From contig JAVBYA010000373.1 in assembly GCA_030824295.1 (NCBI GenBank), positions 1-7,635 of the forward strand: a DNA stretch of 7,635 nucleotides. Direction: 5' to 3'. Both the position numbers and the translations under genes were made by a program. This DNA comes from Bacteroidota bacterium. GTDB taxonomy: Bacteria > Bacteroidota > Ignavibacteria > UBA10030 > UBA8401. The first letter of the stretch is position 1. Every line of letters starts with the position of its first letter. This document shows, piece after piece, positions 1 through 5,475 of this stretch. The notes beneath the pieces are model-generated. The model saw nothing but the letters and a program-made list of their open reading frames with translations, was not told the DNA's origin and did not search any database.

Positions 1-834
1 GGTGTTCAGCACGTAGTGTGCACTCACACCGGCCGAAGTGTTCTTGAACCATGAGATGCATCCCAGATAGGAACCTTCCACATCGTGGATCACGACGAAC
101 TTCTGCTGGATGAGCGTTGTGCCGAAATTACCGGTGACCGCAGCATTCCATTTTGCAAGGGGATAATCGGGCTGACTTGCCGAACCGTCCGGAGCAGAAC
201 CGGAGAGGACCGGCGCTTCCGCGGAAGCATATGAATGAACATACCGCTCTACAGCCGGAAGGTCGATGACGCGCTGTTCGATCCGGATACGGTCACGTGC
301 GTACCCATTGGAGAGCAGGGAATAGATCTCCAGACCGCGCCGATGGGCGATCTCCTGCTGCGGGAATCCGGAGAACCGTGCAATGGCATTCTGCCACGAT
401 TCGAGCGAACCTGCTGCGAACCCGTCCGGTTTCGCGGTCTCCTCGAAATACTTCTTCAGCAGCGCTGCCGCGCCGCGGATGTTCTGCAGCGGGTCCTCTT
501 TCAGCACAGAGGGTGATCTCCCGATGAGTGCAGCCGCTTCCCGCAGGGAGTGGCCGAAATAGTCATTGTCCCAGAGTCCCATAACACCATAGACGCGCGG
601 CATGCCGGTGCAGGCAGAATTGGTCTCATCATCCGGCCATGTCATATGCGTCCACCGTGTTTCAGCGAAGGACAATCCGCGCAGCAGATCCGCCGGAACA
701 CCGAATTCGTTCCCTGCCTGTTCGAAATACGTATCGTACCGCTCGCGGTCCTCTGGATGCTGACCGGAGGCAGAGTGCTGCTGGGCCGTCAACAGGAACG
801 GAAGCATAAGCAATGTTAAGAGTGTCGCTCGCAT
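1..834 (-). CDS. Exported peptidoglycan hydrolase: lytic-transglycosylase-like domain + N-acetylmuramoyl-L-alanine amidase (Amidase_2), 3' end outside window
   Basis: The frame is open from the ATG at 834 to base 1, giving 278 residues with the C-terminus missing. Residues 1-18 (MRATLLTLLMLPFLLTAQ) form a signal peptide, so the enzyme should act in the periplasm or outside the cell. Residues 36-160 resemble the SLT/goose-lysozyme-like domain found in some N-acetylmuramoyl-L-alanine amidases. Visible landmarks are GVPADLLRGLSFAET, with Glu58 at the expected catalytic position, YGVMGL (82-87), DPLQNIRGAAALL (114-126) and WQNAIARFSG (147-156). A linker follows. From about residue 225 an Amidase_2 (AmpD/PGRP-type) fold begins: VVIHDVEG carries the first predicted zinc ligand, His250, and SAHYV (271-275) is the conserved strand after it. 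The remaining zinc ligands and catalytic residues lie beyond the window. The predicted amidase role is cleavage of the bond between MurNAc and L-Ala of the stem peptide. The start is supported by AAGGAG 4 bases upstream, in the 21-bp gap after the DUF4159 gene. Transglycosylase activity is inferred from motif resemblance only. Confidence 0.82.
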   Translation of the reverse strand, partial: MRATLLTLLMLPFLLTAQQHSASGQHPEDRERYDTYFEQAGNEFGVPADLLRGLSFAETRWTHMTWPDDETNSACTGMPRVYGVMGLWDNDYFGHSLREAAALIGRSPSVLKEDPLQNIRGAAALLKKYFEETAKPDGFAAGSLESWQNAIARFSGFPQQEIAHRRGLEIYSLLSNGYARDRIRIEQRVIDLPAVERYVHSYASAEAPVLSGSAPDGSASQPDYPLAKWNAAVTGNFGTTLIQQKFVVIHDVEGSYLGCISWFKNTSAGVSAHYVLNT

Positions 835-838
835 GGTT

Positions 839-844
839 CTCCTT
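839..844 (-). promoter_or_regulatory. Ribosome binding site of the amidase gene
   Basis: The minus strand reads AAGGAG followed by AACC and the ATG at 834-832. It lies wholly inside the short gap after the DUF4159 stop codon (TAG at 858-856). This fixes the amidase start and supports co-transcription with the upstream gene. Confidence 0.75.
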
Positions 845-855
845 GTTTGCATCTG

Positions 856-2256
856 CTATCGTTTTTGTTCGGCAGCGATCTTGGTCCGGTTCTGGTCCAC
901 GATGCCGCCGCGCTGCGACAATGCATAGACGATCACGTTCAAACCGAACTGGATCTGCCGTGTATTGTCGAGCGGACCGTTCAATGATGCCGGAAGGATC
1001 TTCCAGTATCCCCAAGCGAAATTATACCCGCGGTTCGAGACCAGGGCGACCATCCGTCCGTTCAGGAAAATCGCCTCTACATACGGATAGATCTCCTTCA
1101 CCTCACGTACCTCTTTCCGGTACCGCATCATATCGTCGCCAGACGGCGGACCGCTGAATGTTTCCCACACCGTATACATCGGATGGCTGTTCGGCACCTT
1201 CTCGAACACAGCATCATATCCGAGTGCATCGCGGAGCATCTGCCGGACCGTGATATTGAACGCCCCGGGCTGATACGCATTCCCGTCATCGATAAAGATG
1301 AATCCGCCGCTCCGAAGATAGCGGCCGATGTTGAGTGCTTCCTCTTTGGTGTAGCGCACACCCGCCTGGAATCCCATCATATAGAGGAACGGCACTGTGT
1401 TCAGTTCTTTGGAATCGAGTCGGATCGTACCGAGGATATTCACACGGAGTTTGGTACTGTCGTTGGCGAATTTCGCAAGACTTGGAAGCGCCTGTGGAAC
1501 GCAGTTCCAGGAGGGCTGGCCGTCCACGATGTCCCATCCCGGTGCAGGAGAGCGTTCCAGTTTGGTCGAATTGTACTCCAGCTGATAGATATTCAGGAAT
1601 CCGCGGATATCCTTCTTGTTCTTTGGATTGATCTCGATGAATCCGTCGAACCGGTCCTCGAAGTTCTCGGAAGAGATGAGATTATCGCGCATCGCGGCAA
1701 GTCCTCCCCCTCCGCTCGTTCTCGTATTCTCCACATCGCCTGCAAAGTTCGGTCCCCAGTCCTTCCCATCACCCGGACCTGCACCGAAACCGCCCGATCC
1801 TCCCACACCGAAACTACGGCCATAGCTCGTGGCTCCGCCGGGCACTCCCCATCCCATGTCGGTCGCTCCGGTCGACGCGGTCAGCGCACCGAAGAAGACA
1901 CTCCCTTCGCCGCCTCCTTTGCTTGCAGAAGGAGCAGACGCAGTATGATTGACCGGCGCAGTGGAGACCGGAGCCTCTGCCCGGGAGAAGACGATCTGTC
2001 TGGCTGTTGTCTGCGGTGAATAATCGACATCCTTCGCCAGATCGAAGGTCTTCACGAACCGCGGCGGCTGCGCTTCGAATTTGATCGGCGGCTTGATCAC
2101 GTCATACGTATGCAGTTCCACGCTGACGATCCTCTCCCCTTTTTCGCCTCCCGTCATCAGGATCACGGTGCCGATGGCAAGATGCAGCAGTCCGGACACG
2201 GCGATGCCGATGAATCCGTACCGGGAGATGGAAGCCAATTTTTGCGCCAGGGTCAT
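856..2256 (-). CDS. TonB/TolA-like membrane anchor fused to a DUF4159 domain
   Basis: The product has 466 residues from the ATG at 2256, which overlaps the TPR stop codon as ATGA. Residues 1-13 are basic (MTLAQKLASISRY) and 14-34 form one transmembrane helix, giving N-in/C-out topology. The helix carries SGLLH, an S-x3-H spacing (Ser21, His25) like the functional Ser/His pair of TonB and TolA that couples to ExbBD/TolQR. Next come a proline-containing stretch (IKPPIKFEAQPPRF) and a low-complexity Gly/Ser-rich linker (about 112-185). Residues about 214-450 match DUF4159, whose fold is related to class I glutamine amidotransferases. Landmarks are PGWDIVDGQPSW, PFLYMMGF, YLRSGGFIFIDDGNAY, the SHPMY region and a C-terminal FGLNVIVYAL. 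The one cysteine I see (C252) is not at a nucleophile-elbow position, so amidotransferase chemistry is unlikely. The biochemical role of DUF4159 is unknown. An upstream in-frame ATG at 2280 would add 8 residues but lacks a Shine-Dalgarno. The DUF4159 assignment is firm; the TonB-like reading rests on topology and the S-x3-H motif. Confidence 0.85.
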   Translation of the reverse strand: MTLAQKLASISRYGFIGIAVSGLLHLAIGTVILMTGGEKGERIVSVELHTYDVIKPPIKFEAQPPRFVKTFDLAKDVDYSPQTTARQIVFSRAEAPVSTAPVNHTASAPSASKGGGEGSVFFGALTASTGATDMGWGVPGGATSYGRSFGVGGSGGFGAGPGDGKDWGPNFAGDVENTRTSGGGGLAAMRDNLISSENFEDRFDGFIEINPKNKKDIRGFLNIYQLEYNSTKLERSPAPGWDIVDGQPSWNCVPQALPSLAKFANDSTKLRVNILGTIRLDSKELNTVPFLYMMGFQAGVRYTKEEALNIGRYLRSGGFIFIDDGNAYQPGAFNITVRQMLRDALGYDAVFEKVPNSHPMYTVWETFSGPPSGDDMMRYRKEVREVKEIYPYVEAIFLNGRMVALVSNRGYNFAWGYWKILPASLNGPLDNTRQIQFGLNVIVYALSQRGGIVDQNRTKIAAEQKR

Positions 2257-5200
2257 TGGTTCTCTTTGGACTCCAGCCATCGTTTATGTTGTTCGGCGAA
2301 GAAGACCACCATCTGTGCCTTCGGCATGCCGGCGTATTTCTCGATGATGCGGTTGAAGATCTCCAGTGCCTTCTTCTTGTTCCCGAGTTCCGAGTAGGAC
2401 GAGGCGATGTTCGCTTCTGCTGCGAACCGGACATCGGCATCGGGATATTTCTTGATCACCTCTTCCAGCATGGGGATAGCGCCGGCAAAGTTCTGAGCAT
2501 CGAAGAGCGACATGGCTTTGGCATAATCCTGATAGGAATTGATCTGATCCAGTTCATGCACCAGATCCTTTGCCTCCTGAATGCGCGGATAGTTCGGAAA
2601 CTTGTCCACGACCACCCGGTATGCATTCTTCGCTTTCTCATACTGCTTATTATTGTAGTAATAGTCCCCGATGCTGAACTGCGCGTCCGGCGCTTTATCG
2701 CTGGCCGGGAAGATCTTCACGAAGCGCTCGAATGATTCGACCATCTTCAGCGAATCACCCATGCGGTAAAAGCACCACGCTTTATTGTACGCGGCCGTCA
2801 CCGCATACTCGCTGGAAGGATGGTCTTTGATGGTATGATTGTATTCCTGCACAGCAAGATCGAACCGTTCCGCATTGTAGAATGCTTCAGCGATCTCATA
2901 CTGCGTTTGCGCCACACGCTCGTCCTCCGGGAATTGCCGGATGAATTGACGGCGGACGGCAACAGCCTCGTCAGAACGCCCGACTGAAGCAAGACAGACG
3001 GCGCGGTTCAGCAGCGCGGTCCGGATATTGGCGTCGTCTGTAAATGTTTTGATATAGATGTCGAACAGCTTCTCAGCATATACATACCCCTGTCCTTCAT
3101 AGAACAGCGTTGCCGTCTGCCACAGGATATCCTTGATATACGGATGCTTCGGAAGAGTATCGGCCGCTTCCCGCAGGATCTCCACGATCCTGTCGAAGTT
3201 ATTCAGATTGCCGTAGGCATTGGAGAGCGCACCGTACGCTTTCGCCCGGGTATTCTCATCCGCACTGTCCGTCCGCACGACCTGCAGTGCGTATTCGACC
3301 ACCTTCTGATGTTCGTTCAGCTGCACATATAATTCCGCGAGTGCGGAGAGGTACCGCACCCGGACGGCATTGGATGGAACAGACCCGAGGAGGGTGACGA
3401 TCCGTTCCACCGCTTCTTTCTTCCGGCCGACACCGATGTAGGATAATGCCAATTTCTCGTTCGCGGAAGGGATGGTGCCGGAGAAATTCTCCTGGAACGC
3501 AGGTGACCGGAGACAATACTCCAGGTCCGTCACTGCCTCTGCGAATTTCTTGGTCTGCTGGAACAGCGCACCGCGTGCATACCGTGCCTGCAGCCGGGCA
3601 TTCTCCACCACGCTGGAATCCTCCAGCACGATGCTCATCTCTTTCACCGCTTCATCGAACTTCCCTGTCGCTGCCAGCACCTCACCGTGCGTGAGATGTG
3701 CGTATGGTTTGAACTCGGACGAATCCGGCAGCTCCGCGAGCACGCGGGCGATGTAGGCGATCCCTTCGTCATTCTTATTCAACGCAGAATATATCTTCGT
3801 GATGCGGCCGAACGCGAACGGATAGAACGGTGACGCCGGCGTGACCTTCATCAACTCTGTTTGCGCCTGCTCCGAATTGCCGGCATAGAACTGCGACATT
3901 CCGAGGAAATACTGCACTTCGCTCGTCAACAGCTCATCGGAGAATGCATAAGCGAGCGCTTCATATTCCGTGATGGCAGCGGAATACTCTTTCTGTTCAT
4001 AGTACGACTTCGCGAACTGCATCCGGGCGTGCGGGGCTTCATCGGACGACGGATAGGTTTCCATGACGGTCGTATAGGCCGTCCGTGCATCATCGTACCG
4101 CTTCAGATTGAGGAATGCATTCCCTCTGATGATCATCGCTTTCGGCATGAACTCGCTGCCGGGGTGGTTGGCTGCGAACGAATCGGATGCGGCGATGACA
4201 TTGACGTAACTCTTCGCTGCATCGAAATTGAGCAGCGAAAAGAGCCGGGCATTCTCCAATGGGAACTCTGCCGGCTCGGCATACTCAGAATACGCCTTCA
4301 CAAAGAAGGCATACTCCACTGCGGACGGTTCGAACTTCTTGTTGTCCTGATACGTGCGTGCGATCTTATACTGCATCCGTGCCTGAAGCACCTTGTTCTG
4401 GAAATTGTCATCGATCGCTTTCCGATAGACCGCGATGGCGGGTTCCAGTCCGTTCACCCGGAAGATCAGCTCGGACCATCGGATGTACGAGATCTCGATG
4501 AGGGACGGCATCAGCGTATACGTGGCGATGATGTACTTGTACCGCCCTACGGCCGAATCGACCCGGTCCATCCGTTCGTATGCTTCTGCTACTTTGAACT
4601 CCGATTTGGACACGAGCTCCAGATTGGAGTTGTCCTCTTCCCTGTTGGATGCGGCGTCGAAGATCCGCCGTTCCTTGTTCACGCGGAGTTCCATGCTCTG
4701 GAAGTCGGTGTTCGAGAACGATTCGGGTTTGTATGCGGTGATCAGGATGGTGAACGCATGTACGGCGCTCGTCCAATGACCCGCGTCCAGATGGTTCTGA
4801 CCTATCTGATAGAGTGCGCGGGCATGGTACAAACCTTTGGGGTAGCGTTCGGCGAGCAGCTGGAACATGGCGGAGGAACTGTCATACTGCTGCAGAAAAC
4901 GGAAGGCCCAGCCGACATCGTACATCGCCTGCTCCACTTTCTCATCGAACGGATGCTGTTCGATGAGTTCGCGGGCAGCAACGATGGCACTGTCATACTG
5001 CTTCTTCTGGAGGAACAGGTCGTAGATCTGATACCGGGAAAGGACCAGCAGTTTCGGTGAATCCTTCCGCGTGAGCGCAAAACGGAATGTCGCAATGGCG
5101 GAATCCATCATCGACATGGAACGGTAGGCATTCGCTTTCTGGTAGATCGCGGCGGATCGGACCCCGACGTTCAATTCACCGTTCATCAATGTCACACGGA

Positions 5201-5393
5201 CGCTGTCCGATGTGAGCAGATCGTTCTCCACTTCGAGCACCTTATCGTACTGTTCCACCGCTTTCGGATAGTTCCGGGCGGCGAAATAGTTCTGTCCGGC
5301 GACGAACGATTCCCGTAATTCCTGCGGCGTCGGCACGAAATACGCAAGTGTGCCGACCGCCGCGAGGATCGCTATGATGACCTGAAAGGACAT
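2253..5393 (-). CDS. Membrane-anchored or exported tetratricopeptide-repeat scaffold protein, about 24 repeats
   Basis: The product has 1046 residues from the ATG at 5393. An N-terminal hydrophobic segment (residues 4-20, VIIAILAAVGTLAYFVP) should act as a membrane anchor or uncleaved signal, placing the rest in the periplasm. From about residue 30 to 1020 the protein is an almost unbroken run of helical pairs with a 35-38 residue period. I count about 24 by eye. Typical units are AGQNYFAARNYPKAVEQYDK near the start and QFSIGDYYYNNKQYEKAKNAY near the end. Many units end in a 'hP-x-S/D' turn (HPSSEY, FPASDK, YPSSDE), the style of TolA-binding-protein (YbgF/CpoB) and BamD-type TPRs. Such solenoids bind proteins and have no catalytic role. 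The TGA stop overlaps the next ATG, tying it to the TonB-like/DUF4159 protein, a plausible partner. A TTG start at 5429 would add 12 residues with two arginines but lies in the hairpin loop without a Shine-Dalgarno. The chosen N-terminus has no basic residue before the hydrophobic stretch, so some start uncertainty remains. Confidence 0.85.
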   Translation of the reverse strand: MSFQVIIAILAAVGTLAYFVPTPQELRESFVAGQNYFAARNYPKAVEQYDKVLEVENDLLTSDSVRVTLMNGELNVGVRSAAIYQKANAYRSMSMMDSAIATFRFALTRKDSPKLLVLSRYQIYDLFLQKKQYDSAIVAARELIEQHPFDEKVEQAMYDVGWAFRFLQQYDSSSAMFQLLAERYPKGLYHARALYQIGQNHLDAGHWTSAVHAFTILITAYKPESFSNTDFQSMELRVNKERRIFDAASNREEDNSNLELVSKSEFKVAEAYERMDRVDSAVGRYKYIIATYTLMPSLIEISYIRWSELIFRVNGLEPAIAVYRKAIDDNFQNKVLQARMQYKIARTYQDNKKFEPSAVEYAFFVKAYSEYAEPAEFPLENARLFSLLNFDAAKSYVNVIAASDSFAANHPGSEFMPKAMIIRGNAFLNLKRYDDARTAYTTVMETYPSSDEAPHARMQFAKSYYEQKEYSAAITEYEALAYAFSDELLTSEVQYFLGMSQFYAGNSEQAQTELMKVTPASPFYPFAFGRITKIYSALNKNDEGIAYIARVLAELPDSSEFKPYAHLTHGEVLAATGKFDEAVKEMSIVLEDSSVVENARLQARYARGALFQQTKKFAEAVTDLEYCLRSPAFQENFSGTIPSANEKLALSYIGVGRKKEAVERIVTLLGSVPSNAVRVRYLSALAELYVQLNEHQKVVEYALQVVRTDSADENTRAKAYGALSNAYGNLNNFDRIVEILREAADTLPKHPYIKDILWQTATLFYEGQGYVYAEKLFDIYIKTFTDDANIRTALLNRAVCLASVGRSDEAVAVRRQFIRQFPEDERVAQTQYEIAEAFYNAERFDLAVQEYNHTIKDHPSSEYAVTAAYNKAWCFYRMGDSLKMVESFERFVKIFPASDKAPDAQFSIGDYYYNNKQYEKAKNAYRVVVDKFPNYPRIQEAKDLVHELDQINSYQDYAKAMSLFDAQNFAGAIPMLEEVIKKYPDADVRFAAEANIASSYSELGNKKKALEIFNRIIEKYAGMPKAQMVVFFAEQHKRWLESKENQ
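2262..2267 (-). promoter_or_regulatory. Ribosome binding site of the DUF4159 gene
   Basis: The minus strand reads AAAGAG then AACCA and the ATG at 2256-2254. The site lies inside the last codons of the TPR gene. It closely resembles the amidase site (AAGGAGAACC-ATG) and favours the start at 2256 over the ATG at 2280. With the ATGA overlap, it suggests translational coupling. Confidence 0.6.
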
Positions 5394-5398
5394 TCGAT

Positions 5399-5402
5399 TC
5401 CT
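5399..5402 (-). promoter_or_regulatory. Ribosome binding site of the TPR gene
   Basis: The minus strand reads AGGA, then 5 bases, then the ATG at 5393-5391. It decides the start in favour of ATG 5393 over the upstream TTG at 5429. It lies one base (C5403) past the T-tract that follows the hairpin. Confidence 0.6.
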
Positions 5403-5409
5403 GAAAAAA

Positions 5410-5417
5410 CAAAAGTA
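5410..5417 (-). promoter_or_regulatory. Possible Bacteroidota-type -7 promoter element (TAnnTTTG)
   Basis: The minus strand reads TACTTTTG, an exact fit to the TAnnTTTG -7 box of the Bacteroidota primary sigma factor. Transcription would start inside the T-tract, leaving about a 10-base leader that contains the AGGA site. The upstream -33 TTTG box is poor: only TGTG at 5437-5434, with a 16-base spacer. The motif coincides with the hairpin arm, so it may simply be part of the repeat. An Ignavibacteria-like host may not use this consensus. Confidence 0.2.
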
Positions 5418-5456
5418 GTCAGTAGTCAATCATCACAGCGAACTACTGACTACTTT
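5412..5456. repeat. Heptamer-based inverted repeat
   Basis: The left arm consists of two tandem AGTAGTC heptamers (5414-5427) followed by a degenerate copy, AATCATC (5428-5434). The right arm has ACTACTG and ACTACTT (5442-5455), the inverse orientation with the same 7-base period. It looks like a short-tandem heptamer array that has been inverted on one side, rather than a hairpin arising by chance. I see no other copies in the window. Confidence 0.7.
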
Positions 5457-5475
5457 GTGTGGTACTGTTGAGCTG

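Larger units (their letters stand above)
5404..5456 (-). terminator. Hairpin plus T-tract: probable intrinsic terminator after the T9SS-tail gene
   Basis: Bases 5456-5442 and 5426-5412 (minus strand AAAGTAGTCAGTAGT and ACTACTGACTACTTT) form a perfect 15-bp stem with a 15-base loop. The stem begins 19 bases after the TAA stop at 5478-5476. On the minus strand it is followed by T-G-TTTTTT, giving the run TTTTGTTTTTT including the stem end. Position, strand and T-tract fit a rho-independent terminator. The stem is AT-rich (6 G-C pairs of 15), so it may be weak or act instead as a processing or attenuation element upstream of the TPR operon. Confidence 0.6.

Noticed and set aside
662..1015. Minus-strand open frame crossing the DUF4159/amidase junction
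   Set aside because: It overlaps the ends of two well-supported genes in another frame, and its Arg-rich translation has no recognisable features.
1183..2019. Plus-strand open frame of 278 codons opposite the DUF4159 gene
   Set aside because: It lies wholly opposite a recognisable DUF4159 protein, ends in an Arg/Ser-rich low-complexity translation and has no supported start.
3861..5060. Plus-strand open frame of 399 codons opposite the TPR gene
   Set aside because: It is antisense to a clear repeat protein. Its translation has no domain pattern, and its openness is explained by the codon bias of the TPR gene.
5391..5429. TTG start at 5429 for the TPR protein
   Set aside because: It sits in the loop of the heptamer hairpin without a Shine-Dalgarno, whereas ATG 5393 has AGGA at good spacing. 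The two arginines it would add before the hydrophobic segment are the only point in its favour.
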